Shown: positions 41,589 to 50,755 of the stretch, piece by piece
Layout of the letters: each line of letters starts with the position of its first letter
Position numbering within the stretch: position 1 is the stretch's first letter
From: Agarivorans gilvus
GTDB lineage: Bacteria; Pseudomonadota; Gammaproteobacteria; Enterobacterales; Celerinatantimonadaceae
Assembly (NCBI RefSeq): GCF_001420915.1
Contig: NZ_CP013021.1
Location: 3,630,501-3,694,500 of the forward strand
Direction of reading: 5' to 3'
DNA: 64,000 nt
Notes under the pieces: model-generated
Database searches by the model: none
Told to the model about the DNA's origin: nothing
The model's input: the letters and a program-made list of their open reading frames with translations, nothing else
Translations under genes and position numbers: made by a program

Positions 41589-42428
41589 TTAAGCGTTGAG
41601 GAATTGGCTGTGAAAGGCTAGGTGCTCTTCAATAAAGCTTGAGATGAAGAAATAGCTGTGGTCGTAGCCTGCTTGCATGCGAATGTTGATTTCACCGGGG
41701 TAGTTTTTGGCGGCTTCAACTAGGGTGTCGGTATGCAATTGCTCCAGCAAGAAGTTATCGGCATCGCCTTGATCCACCAAAATGGGCAGCTGGCAGTCAG
41801 TTTGTTTGATTAACTCGCAGCTGTCGTAGGGCTTCCACGTTTCTATATCATGACCTAAGTAAGCACTAAAGGCCTTTTGTCCCCAAGGGCACTGCATAGG
41901 ATTTACAATCGGGCTAAAGGCCGAAATAGAGCAGTATTGCTGAGGATTTTTCAATCCTATGGTCAAAGCGCCGTGGCCGCCCATGCTATGACCGGCAATG
42001 GCTTTGCGGTTAGACACCGGAAAGTTCGCTTCGATCAATTTGGGCAGCTCTTGGGTCACATAGTCATACATGCGGTAATGCTCAGCCCAAGGTGCTTGAG
42101 TGGCATTGAGGTAAAAACCGGCGCCTTGGCCTAAGTCGTAGTTATCGTCGTCGGCCACTTGCTCACCGCGCGGGCTGGTATCCATTGCCACTATGGCAAT
42201 GCCCAGCTCTGCCGCCTTACGAAAAGCCCCCGCTTTTTGCATAAAGTTTTGGTCGCTACAGGTAAGACCCGATAACCAATAGAGTACCGGTACCGGTTCG
42301 CCTTGGCGGGCATTGGGCGGCAAGAAAATCGCAAACTGCATGTCACACTGTAGGCTGCTGGAGTGATGCGAATACTGCTTGTGCCAACCTTGATAAACCT
42401 TATTCTGACTAATATTTTCAAGTGTCAT
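41589..42428 (-). CDS. fghA: S-formylglutathione hydrolase
   Basis: 279 aa, full length. This serine esterase of the alpha/beta hydrolase fold hydrolyses S-formylglutathione to formate and glutathione. The nucleophile elbow is AIAGHSMGGHGAL, with Asp in DQGDADNFL and His in YDHSYFFI completing the triad. PVLYWLSGLTCSDQNFM and MDTSPRG are family marks. It follows adhC by 71 bases in the same direction, forming the glutathione-dependent formaldehyde detoxification pair. Confidence 0.96.
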   Translation of the reverse strand: MTLENISQNKVYQGWHKQYSHHSSSLQCDMQFAIFLPPNARQGEPVPVLYWLSGLTCSDQNFMQKAGAFRKAAELGIAIVAMDTSPRGEQVADDDNYDLGQGAGFYLNATQAPWAEHYRMYDYVTQELPKLIEANFPVSNRKAIAGHSMGGHGALTIGLKNPQQYCSISAFSPIVNPMQCPWGQKAFSAYLGHDIETWKPYDSCELIKQTDCQLPILVDQGDADNFLLEQLHTDTLVEAAKNYPGEINIRMQAGYDHSYFFISSFIEEHLAFHSQFLNA

Positions 42429-42499
42429 AATTTACCTTTATCGAATTACCATGCTGCCAGCAAAAGCTAGCAGCACTATTCATTGATTGAGCTGAGAGC

Positions 42500-43648
42500 T
42501 TAGCGGTCCATGTGAATTACGCTACGAATACTCTTACCTTCGTGCATTAAATCAAAGGCGTGGTTCACTTCTTCTAAGCTCATGGTATGGGTGATAAATT
42601 CCTGCAAACCAAATTCACCAGCTAGGTAGCGTTCTACAATTTCAGGCAGCTCTGAGCGACCTTTTACGCCGCCAAAAGCACTGCCGCGCCATACTCGGCC
42701 TGTTACCAATTGGAAAGGACGAGTGGAGATTTCTTGTCCGGCACCGGCAACGCCGATAATCACTGATTCGCCCCAGCCTTTATGACAACACTCTAGGGCT
42801 TGGCGCATGACATTTACGTTACCGATACACTCAAAAGAGTAATCCACACCACCGTCGGTCATTTCCACAATCGCTTCTTGAATCGGCTTATCTAGCTTTT
42901 GTGGGTTAACCAAGTCGGTAGCGCCCAATTGCTTAGCTAACTCAAATTTGCTCTCGTTAATATCAATACCGATGATGCGGCTAGCGCCGGCCATACGTGC
43001 GCCGATAATCGCCGACAAACCAATCCCACCTAAGCCAAAAATCGCCACGGTATCGCCTGCTTGTACTTTGGCGGTATTAAGCACCGCGCCCATGCCGGTG
43101 GTGACGCCACAACCTAACAAACAGACTTCTTCTAGCGGCGCTTGCTTGTTCACCTTGGCTAGAGAGATCTCTGGCAATACGGTGTATTCAGAGAAAGTAG
43201 AACAGCCCATGTAGTGGTAAATTGGCTCACCATTAATCGAGAAGCGGGTGGTGCCATCGGGCATTAAACCCTTACCTTGGGTTTCGCGCACTGCCTGACA
43301 TAGGTTGGTTTTGCCTGATTTACAGAACTTACACTCGCCACATTCGGCGGTGTAGAGCGGGATCACATGGTCGCCCACGGCAACACTGGTGACGCCTTCA
43401 CCTACCATTTCTACGATGCCGCCGCCTTCGTGGCCAAGAATAGAAGGGAAAATGCCTTCAGGATCATCACCGGATAGGGTGAATGCGTCGGTATGACAAA
43501 CGCCGGTGGCGACAATACGTACCAATACTTCGCCTTTTTTTGGCAGTTCTACATCAACTTCTTCCATTTTTAATGGTTCACCGGCCGCCCACGCTACCGC
43601 TGCTTTAGATTTGATTGAGTTTTGCCCTGGTTGAATATTCAGTGCCAT
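42500..43648 (-). CDS. frmA: S-(hydroxymethyl)glutathione dehydrogenase, class III ADH
   Basis: 382 aa, zinc-dependent, NAD-linked. Catalytic zinc ligands lie in ATGVCHTDAF, GHEGGG and LGCGVTTG; structural zinc is held by the Cys cluster CGECKFCKSGKTNLC. The NAD fold has FGLGGIGLSAIIG and GIDINESKF. Class III markers include TRFSINGEPIYHYMGCSTFSEYTV. It oxidises the adduct of formaldehyde and glutathione to S-formylglutathione, the substrate of FghA. A LysR-type gene is divergent at 43795. Confidence 0.97.
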   Translation of the reverse strand: MALNIQPGQNSIKSKAAVAWAAGEPLKMEEVDVELPKKGEVLVRIVATGVCHTDAFTLSGDDPEGIFPSILGHEGGGIVEMVGEGVTSVAVGDHVIPLYTAECGECKFCKSGKTNLCQAVRETQGKGLMPDGTTRFSINGEPIYHYMGCSTFSEYTVLPEISLAKVNKQAPLEEVCLLGCGVTTGMGAVLNTAKVQAGDTVAIFGLGGIGLSAIIGARMAGASRIIGIDINESKFELAKQLGATDLVNPQKLDKPIQEAIVEMTDGGVDYSFECIGNVNVMRQALECCHKGWGESVIIGVAGAGQEISTRPFQLVTGRVWRGSAFGGVKGRSELPEIVERYLAGEFGLQEFITHTMSLEEVNHAFDLMHEGKSIRSVIHMDR

Positions 43649-43794
43649 GTTTAATTCCTTAAGTCATCGTGTCTTGATTCAGCTTTAGTATAGTGGCTTC
43701 TCGGTGAATGATAATCTGCCAAATATGGAAAGGATTATTACTTATATGTAATAATTGGTGGCTCTACTGGCTTGCTATTACACAGGATTAGAGC

Positions 43795-44682
43795 ATGGCG
43801 CATTGGGAAGGAGTAGCCGAATTTGTTGAGGTGGCGCAAAGCCATAGCTTTACCAGTGCCGCGAAAAAGCTGAAAACCTCGGTGGCTCAAGTGAGTCGTA
43901 GAGTGTCAGCTTTAGAAGAGCACTTAGCGGTAAAGTTACTTAATCGTACCACCCGTAAAGTCAGCTTGACCGAAGCTGGGCAAGTTTATTTTCAGCAATG
44001 TAAGCACTTAGTTGAAGGTTTAGAGTTGGCCAATTTGGCGGTGACACAGATGCAGTCTCAGCCCAAGGGCCTGCTAAAAATCACCGCTCCAGTCACTTAT
44101 GGCGAGCAAAAACTATCACCTTTGTTTAATCAGTTTTTACAGCTTTATCCGCAGATTGATTTGGAGCTGATCCTGAGCAACCAAAAGTTGGACCTTGTGG
44201 AAGCGGGGATCGATTTGGCGATCCGCCTAGGGCGGCTGGAAAATTCCACCATGATCGCCAGACAACTGGCCAGCCGGCAGATCTACGTTTGTGCTAGCCA
44301 AGATTATTTAGAGCGGTTTGGCGAGCCACATGCCTTGTCGGAGCTCAGTCAGCACCAGTGTTTATTGGGCTCTTTAGATCACTGGCATTTTCAGCAGGCG
44401 GCTAAGCCCTTGTCCATTCGGGTGCACGGGCGCATAAAATGTAACAGTGGTTTTGCTCTACGAGATGCGGCGCTGCGTGGTTTAGGCTTGGTGCAGTTAC
44501 CGGATTTTTATGTAGAAAAGGATCTTGCCAGCGGCGCCTTGGTTGAGGTATTAGCTCAGTTTAGAGACCAGCGCGAAGGGATTTGGGCGCTGTATCCACA
44601 AAACCGCAACCTCTCTCCCAAAGTGCGGCTGTTGATTGATTTTTTAGTGGAAAAACTGGCAGAGACGACGGCAGCCGAGTGA
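43795..44682 (+). CDS. LysR-family regulator of the formaldehyde operon
   Basis: 295 aa. Winged HTH at the N-terminus (FVEVAQSHSFTSAAKKLKTSVAQVSRRVSALEEHLAVKLLNRTTRKVSLTEAG) and a periplasmic-binding-like effector domain (LLKITAPVTYGEQKLSPLFNQFL onwards), the full LysR layout. It is divergent from adhC-fghA with 146 bases between, a classical LysR arrangement, so it most likely activates that operon. The intergenic palindrome TTACTTATATGTAATAA near 43737-43752 is a candidate binding site. Confidence 0.93.
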   Translation: MAHWEGVAEFVEVAQSHSFTSAAKKLKTSVAQVSRRVSALEEHLAVKLLNRTTRKVSLTEAGQVYFQQCKHLVEGLELANLAVTQMQSQPKGLLKITAPVTYGEQKLSPLFNQFLQLYPQIDLELILSNQKLDLVEAGIDLAIRLGRLENSTMIARQLASRQIYVCASQDYLERFGEPHALSELSQHQCLLGSLDHWHFQQAAKPLSIRVHGRIKCNSGFALRDAALRGLGLVQLPDFYVEKDLASGALVEVLAQFRDQREGIWALYPQNRNLSPKVRLLIDFLVEKLAETTAAE

Positions 44683-44711
44683 AGCTTTTTACTTGGGTTA
44701 TACTGCGCGCT

Positions 44712-45248
44712 TTACCAATATTGAGGGTCATTAAATGGCGCCACACAGCTAGGGCGCTGCGCGATAGCCGCTATTGGCGTATCGTTTAGCGATAAGCCCT
44801 GCCAGCCAAAGGGCATGGATAGCGGCAGTGGTGCTTGAATGACTTGCTCTGAGAGCGGTGCAAAGCCAAGTTTTGAATAGTAGGCCGGGTCACCATAGGT
44901 AACGATGCTACTCACTTGGCGCTGCTGCATTTGCTCAAGGCCATACTTAATTAACGCTTGGCCAATGCCTCGGCCTTGATACTCGCTGCTCACCGCTACT
45001 GGCGCTAACATGAAAATCTGGCTGGGCTGTTGAAACTGTAATTGAGTAAAAAATATGCTGGCGACTAACTGCCCATCTTGAACCGTAGCAAAGCAAAGCA
45101 CTTGCTGTTGGTCAATGATGGCTGCCAACTGCTCCGCTAATTGGCCAAGCATTTTCCCCTCTGCTTCGCCTTCGGCGGCGGCAAAGGTGGTGGCAAATAG
45201 TTGGCTAATCTCGGCGTGTTGAGTATGGTCGAGTTGTTGATGTTTCAT
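44712..45248 (-). CDS. GNAT N-acetyltransferase (YhbS-like)
   Basis: 178 aa. The acetyl-CoA motif is LAPVAVSSEYQGRGIGQALIKYGLEQM, followed by SSIVTYGDPAYYSKLGFAPLSE; both are characteristic of the YhbS/COG3153 group. The substrate is unknown. It is convergent with the LysR gene, and the stops are 29 bases apart. Confidence 0.9.
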   Translation of the reverse strand: MKHQQLDHTQHAEISQLFATTFAAAEGEAEGKMLGQLAEQLAAIIDQQQVLCFATVQDGQLVASIFFTQLQFQQPSQIFMLAPVAVSSEYQGRGIGQALIKYGLEQMQQRQVSSIVTYGDPAYYSKLGFAPLSEQVIQAPLPLSMPFGWQGLSLNDTPIAAIAQRPSCVAPFNDPQYW

Positions 45249-45337
45249 TGTGAGTTATCTTCGGCGTTTGTTTTTGAATTATCTAAGCAGCGCTTGTTCA
45301 TGCTGTTACTTGGACAAGCGCTGTATTTAGCCTAAGA

Positions 45338-46909
45338 CTATAACGAGCTAAGTGTTACGCATCGAGGTTCGCTATCTAGCCCTGCTTCTCGGTTTATTTG
45401 TTTACGGCCTTTAGACTTACTGTAGTATAACAACTCGTCGGCACGTTTGTAGGCGGTATCAAAGCTTTCATTGGCGCATTGCCATAGGGCGATCCCTCCT
45501 GACAGTGAAATAGCTTGTTGATTAAAACCAAGCAGACGGGTTTGTAGCTTTTCACTTAGGCTAACTGCATCGGTAGTACTGGTATTAACATTGAGTAGTA
45601 CCAAAAATTCTTCCCCACCCACACGAAGCAATAAGTCGTCTCGATTATGCTTGAAGTTGCGTTTTAAATAATTGGCGGTATGTACTAGCAAAGTATCACC
45701 AAACTCGTGGCCATAGGTATCGTTGAAGTTCTTAAAGTGGTCTAAGTCCACCAAGGCCATTAAAAACTGGGTATCGCTGTTGGCGTACTGCTTAATAAAC
45801 GTATTTAAGGCCGCGCGGTTATGTAAACCGGTGAGACTATCACGGGTATAGTTCCCTTCGTAAAAGCAAATTAACTCAAACTGTTTTTCATCACGAATGC
45901 CAATCCGGATGTTGCCATAGGCTGCACTACGTTGCTCGCCTAATAAGCGGTAGACCGCTTCATATCCGGGTAGGTTGACTTTTACATAACGAACCTCATC
46001 GGAGGCCTTATCACATATTTTTCCACGTTCGTTATAACAGCGAAGTGTGGTTTGTTTGGTATTGGCAAAATCAGAGCTAAATAGCACGTGTAAGTGCTGG
46101 TGATTTTGTTTAAAACTGGCAAAGCCAGTATGCCTTAGGTGCTTCAGTGATTTACGATTCCAAACATGGCGTTGCAGTAAGGATATATTGGAGCGCCATA
46201 ACAGCAACAACATGCCTAATATGGGCAGCCAATACCAGCGCAAGCGTTGCGGCGCGTAACTGAGGGCGGTTGTTTTTACGTCCTCAAGATAAGAGCTTAT
46301 ATACTGGCTCCCAGTAACTGAAGGCAGCTGCAAGTAATAAGGGTTAAGTTTATTTTGAAGGTAGTAATCAGGCAGCAAGCTATTTTTAACATAGAGCTTG
46401 CGAATGATGCCGTCTTTATGAAAATACAGATCGTTATCTTCCATTAAAAATTCTTGGTACGCCGCTTTATTCGCATAATCAAGCGGAAAGCTGCCGCTGG
46501 TCATGAGGTAGTCATGGCCGTCTACCGAGTCCATAAATTGATAAGCAATGTAAACTCCGTCTAAGACTCCTGAGCTGCGCAAAGTTTGCATGGCTAACAG
46601 GTTATGACACAAGGGTTCCGCCACCTGCTTGTATTGGATTTTTTCGGCAAAGTCGAGCACCCGCAAGCGAGTTCCATTTTCCACCAAAGAACAGGAACCT
46701 TGCATGTTTATATGCACTACCACGCCAGCCGAATCTCTAAATTGCAATGCTTCGAGGGTATCAATCACTCGCAGTTGGCTATTGAGTTGTTTAAGCTTGC
46801 TATTTATCTGATGCTTGGCCATAAAGTAGGCTCCCAGATGCAGGCTAAGCAAGATACTGATTAGCATAGCTATCATTAGGTAGTGCTTTTTAAACAGCAG
46901 ATGTCTCAT
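45338..46909 (-). CDS. membrane diguanylate cyclase (GGDEF)
   Basis: 523 aa. One N-terminal membrane segment (about 10-30) and a second near 225-243 enclose a periplasmic sensor region of about 190 residues. The cytoplasmic C-terminus is a GGDEF domain (about 360-510): RDSLTGLHNRAALNTF, LMALVDLDHFKNFNDTYGHEFGD, and the active site as RVGGEEFLVLL (GGEEF, a functional variant). I see no clear RxxD inhibitory site before it. It starts within the stop of the EAL gene (ATGA overlap), so synthesis and breakdown of c-di-GMP are co-transcribed. Confidence 0.93.
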   Translation of the reverse strand: MRHLLFKKHYLMIAMLISILLSLHLGAYFMAKHQINSKLKQLNSQLRVIDTLEALQFRDSAGVVVHINMQGSCSLVENGTRLRVLDFAEKIQYKQVAEPLCHNLLAMQTLRSSGVLDGVYIAYQFMDSVDGHDYLMTSGSFPLDYANKAAYQEFLMEDNDLYFHKDGIIRKLYVKNSLLPDYYLQNKLNPYYLQLPSVTGSQYISSYLEDVKTTALSYAPQRLRWYWLPILGMLLLLWRSNISLLQRHVWNRKSLKHLRHTGFASFKQNHQHLHVLFSSDFANTKQTTLRCYNERGKICDKASDEVRYVKVNLPGYEAVYRLLGEQRSAAYGNIRIGIRDEKQFELICFYEGNYTRDSLTGLHNRAALNTFIKQYANSDTQFLMALVDLDHFKNFNDTYGHEFGDTLLVHTANYLKRNFKHNRDDLLLRVGGEEFLVLLNVNTSTTDAVSLSEKLQTRLLGFNQQAISLSGGIALWQCANESFDTAYKRADELLYYSKSKGRKQINREAGLDSEPRCVTLSSL

Positions 46910-47646
46910 TGCAGTTCTCCCAAAAGTGCTTGCTTAGAGTTGAGTTGGATTGCTTGTGGGCGGTAAAACCAATAGCCTTGAAAATAGTGTTTAGACGGCA
47001 AGCCTTGGATATTTTTTAGGGTAGTTAAGTCGCTGGCGTGCTCGATGTTTTCTATCACCAAGATTTGGCCATCGTGTAATGGTTTGCGGTGCAAAAATGC
47101 TTGAAGTTGCAATCTTTGATGAGCACTGACGGGGCGAATGATTTTTATATAGTTAAATATATTCAGTGCAAAGCTTCGTTTATCGCCGCAGTGGTTGTAA
47201 ATATCATAATCATCAATAGCCAGACCAATGCCTTCGGCTTTGAGTGCCAATAAACCTGCTTCACTGGCTAAACAAGGGCCGCAGTAGAGGCGTTCGGTGA
47301 CTTCAATGTTTAGTTCACATTGATGTTGTTTTAGCTGCTGATGCAAGTGGATCAATTTGGCTAGCGCGCTAGAGTCACACAGAGTGTTAGGTTCAATATT
47401 GACGAATAACTTGCTGATGAGTGTTTGCTGGGCTCTTAACTCGGTATAGCATAGCAGTGCATCAATAAAGACTTGGCTAGAGAAGAACTCGGTTGGTTTA
47501 ATCGCAGTAGAATACTGACCGTTGTAGAGTATTTCTTCAGCAACTGGTTGGTGCCATTGATTAACAATTTTTTGAGTTTTAAAGCCCATTGTTAGTTGCG
47601 GGAATGAAGCTATCTTCCAACTGTCTGCACGTTTACACGATAACAC
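46906..47646 (-). CDS. stand-alone EAL-domain protein (divergent)
   Basis: 246 aa. GTG 47646 is chosen because AGAGGA lies seven bases upstream; ATG 47589 lacks such a site. EAL landmarks are recognisable but altered: AEEILYNG at the EAL position, FVNIEPN, LNIEVTER, IDDYDIYNHCGD in place of DDFGTGYS, YIKI with the Lys, and VIENIEHASDL in place of VAEGVE. Several catalytic positions remain, but the loop changes make hydrolysis doubtful; a c-di-GMP binding or protein-interaction role is possible. No HTH or membrane segment. Coupled to the GGDEF gene by a four-base overlap. Confidence 0.8.
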   Translation of the reverse strand: MLSCKRADSWKIASFPQLTMGFKTQKIVNQWHQPVAEEILYNGQYSTAIKPTEFFSSQVFIDALLCYTELRAQQTLISKLFVNIEPNTLCDSSALAKLIHLHQQLKQHQCELNIEVTERLYCGPCLASEAGLLALKAEGIGLAIDDYDIYNHCGDKRSFALNIFNYIKIIRPVSAHQRLQLQAFLHRKPLHDGQILVIENIEHASDLTTLKNIQGLPSKHYFQGYWFYRPQAIQLNSKQALLGELQ

Positions 47647-47944
47647 TGTTATGTCCTCTGGTTTAGTTTCGTACTCCTTTACGATTGATTTGCCGCGGCT
47701 ACCTGCTGCTGGTGAACACTGAATTAATGCATCAAGGCACTTGTCTATGGTGTTGCCATAAACAAGGGTGAGCTCGACGCGAGGGCAATTTAGTCCTAAC
47801 CGCTACTCCCTAACAGGGCATTGTGTTTTTTTTAGTCAAGCGCCTTGCCTAGTTGGGCAGCTTTAACTTCGAGATTTGACAAAAACAAATAGCTTTCATT
47901 GTGTTAAGTTATTCTTAGAAAGGTATAGGAGTTGGAGGATGAAG

Positions 47945-48871
47945 ATGGATTTTGCGATGCTGATAAGAGGCTATCGCGAGCAAGCTGGCTTAAGTCAAGA
48001 CGCTCTTGCTCAACAATTGTCCGAGTTAATGCCTCACAAGCCAAGTATCGATGTGGGCACGATTAGCCGCTGGGAGCGTCAAGCGAGTGTGCCCAGTTTG
48101 CGTAATCAGCTGTATATTTTACGTAAACTGGCTATTCCTGTTGTTACTAGTCGCTTTCAGCCTGAAGGTGCTAGCGAAGTGGCCAAACAATTATTGCGGA
48201 AGCGTTTTAACCGCTTTTGCGGCTTAGGTGATGTGCCTTATCGACAGGCTAAACCTCAATTTCAACTGCAAGAGTCTGCTTGCATTGATGATTTTCTGAA
48301 TGATACCACGATGTTGCAAGCCAGCCATCTGATGCGCCCTAGTGGTATAGCCGTTGATGAATTACGGGGCCTGCTAAAACAACTGAACGATTTAAAAGTA
48401 TATCTTTTACGCTTTTATCAAGGCTCTCAGCTGGTAAGCCACCTAGCCTACGCCGTAGCCAATACGGAGGAAATTCAAAGGCTGTTGGAAGCCTATCACC
48501 AGATTAAACTTGATGACTTTTTTGCCGCTGAACCCAAGGGGCGGAGCCTAGTCAACTTTAGTGCTTACCTAAGTGATTTGGCTCTTTACATGTTTTGTGC
48601 CCAGCGTTTAGTTAGTACCATCGAGGCTGACCATAGCATTGACTGGTGTTTATCATATTCGTCCATCAACGAGGACTGGCAGGTTTATAAGCAGTTGGGG
48701 GCTAAAGTACTATTACGCGGTAATCCCAAAGATAGTGGTGGTATTCGGATTGGTAAGGGGCGCTTTAGCGCCGTTCTTTGTGGTGTAGACAGTAATAGCA
48801 TCTTAGCCTCGCCTATAACGGCGATTGCCGAACAGAGCATTGCTAGTTTGGCCGATATTGAAGTGATTTGA
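47945..48871 (+). CDS. XRE-family regulator with large C-terminal domain
   Basis: 308 aa. The start ATG 47945 is set by GGAGG six bases upstream; an ATG at 47939 touches that site. An N-terminal HTH_3 domain (FAMLIRGYREQAGLSQDALAQQL...VGTISRWERQASVPS) covers residues 1-65. The remaining 240 residues are unrecognised, with a mixed alpha/beta look (WCLSYSSINEDWQVYKQLGAKVLLRG) that could bind a ligand. It is divergent from the EAL/GGDEF pair and 236 bases before the sulfatase, so either could be its target. Confidence 0.8.
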   Translation: MDFAMLIRGYREQAGLSQDALAQQLSELMPHKPSIDVGTISRWERQASVPSLRNQLYILRKLAIPVVTSRFQPEGASEVAKQLLRKRFNRFCGLGDVPYRQAKPQFQLQESACIDDFLNDTTMLQASHLMRPSGIAVDELRGLLKQLNDLKVYLLRFYQGSQLVSHLAYAVANTEEIQRLLEAYHQIKLDDFFAAEPKGRSLVNFSAYLSDLALYMFCAQRLVSTIEADHSIDWCLSYSSINEDWQVYKQLGAKVLLRGNPKDSGGIRIGKGRFSAVLCGVDSNSILASPITAIAEQSIASLADIEVI

Positions 48872-49107
48872 TTGACTCGATGCTTGAGCAGACATCGAGA
48901 GTAGGGCTTATTGGACCAGTGGTAGCAATATTTTTATCTTTATTGTTTTCTTTTTGCCTGTTTTCTGTTGTTTTTGTTAATTGGCTATTACTCTTGTAAC
49001 GGCTATCTGTACATATTACGTACGTTTATTTCTGAGAAATAAGTGCTCCTTAGCCATAATCTGTTAAACCCTTTTTAAGGGTTGGTGCTTTACGCGAGGA
49101 TTTTGTC

Positions 49108-50696
49108 ATGGAAAAACAGGTCAAGCGACTCTTCACTTACACTTCATTGATGTGCTCACTGTTTCCCCTGATGGCTGCCGCCAGAACGGAAAAACCCAAT
49201 ATTGTTGTGATATTTGGCGATGATATTGGTTGGGAAAACCTCAGTGCCTACGGCATGGGGGTAATGGGCTACACCACGCCGAATATCGATCGAATTGCTC
49301 AAGAAGGTATTAAATTTACCGATCATTATGCACAGCCCAGTTCAACAGCGGGTCGGGCAGCGTTTCTAACCGGCCAGTATCCGATCCGTTCAGGCATGAC
49401 CACGGTGGCGATGCCTGGAGGTACACTTGGGTTTAAAGCGGAATCTCCTTCGCTTGCTGAGGTTCTCAAAGAGGTAGGTTATGCCACCGGACAATTTGGT
49501 AAAAACCATTTGGGGGATCATAACTTTGCGCTTCCCACGGTGCATGGTTTCGATGAGTTTTTTGGTAACTTGTATCACTTAAATACTCAAGAAGAACACG
49601 AACAGCGGGACTATATTAATTTCGCGAAGGCCTATTCTGGTTCGGTCGATGCCTATCAGGAGAAATTTGGTACTCGCGGAGTATTACATTGTTTTGCCAC
49701 AGATAAGCCGGATAAGACGGTTGATCCGCGCTTTGGTGTTGTGGGTAAGCAGCGCTGTGAAGATACTGGTCCTTTAGGTAATGAACGGATGAAGGATTTC
49801 GACCGTGCTGAAATGCTACCCACAGCCTTAACTTTTATTGATAAGGCTGTGGAGCAAGATAAGCCTTTCTTTGCTTGGATTAATACCAGCCGAATGCACC
49901 TTTACACTCGTTTAAACGATAAATGGCGCTACGCTGCTGAGAACTACACAAGCGAGTATGATATGCATGGTAGTGGCATGTTGCAGCATGATTCTGATAT
50001 TGGTTACTTGTTGGATGAACTTAAAAAACGCGGTTTAAAAGACAACACTATCGTTATTTACACTACTGATAATGGTCCGGAGCATTCATCTTGGCCGCAT
50101 GGTGCTACTACACCATTTCGTGGTGAAAAAATGACCACCTATGAAGGTGGGGTCAGGGTACCGATGATGGTGCGTTGGCCAAATAAGATCCCAGCAGGGC
50201 GCACTTTAAATGGGATCCAAGGACATCAGGATCTATTTGTCACCTTAGCTGATGCAGCAGGTGTTAAAGATGTAAAAGCGCAGATGATGCAGCAGAAGAA
50301 GCAGTATATAGACGGTGTTGATAATCTAGATTACTGGGAAGGTAAATCAGATGAATCGGCCAGAAATAGCATCTTATATTACTTCGAAAGTCAGTTATCA
50401 GCGGTGCGGGTGGGGCCTTGGAAGTTTCATTTTGCGGTTGCCGAGCATTACTACGACAACCTAGTGCCACTGACCAAACCGAAAGTTTATAATCTACGTG
50501 CTGATCCTTTTGAAAGCTACGATAGTGTTGATGCTAATGGTCACTTAGTGCAAAAAATGTCATGGTTATTGGCTCCGGTGAGCGAAATGGTTCAACAGCA
50601 TGTTCAATCATTAGTTGACTATCCACCTGTTCAGGGGGGACCAGCTTTGACATGGCGAAGACCATTGAAAAGGCAATGCAAAAAACTCAACAATAG
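49108..50696 (+). CDS. Ser-type S1 sulfatase, exported (apparent frameshift at 50634-50639)
   Basis: The signal peptide ends near residue 25. RTEKPNIVVIFGDDIGWENLSAYGMG starts the S1 sulfatase fold. The maturation site is SSTAGRAAFLTGQ (S-x-A-x-R), so the formylglycine comes from Ser. GQFGKNHLGDHNF and YTTDNGPEHSSWPHG carry further active-site residues. The open frame runs to 50754 with an unrelated tail. Adding one G to the G6 run at 50634-50639 gives GGTSFDMAKTIEKAMQKTQQ and a stop at 50696 (529 aa), which is more natural. The dedicated maturase follows. Substrate: an algal or animal sulfated polysaccharide or ester, not decided. Confidence 0.9.
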
Positions 50697-50755
50697 CCTC
50701 AGCAAGAAAATCTCCTGTCGTCATTGGCAGGAGGTTTTTACTTTAAGGATTTAGG

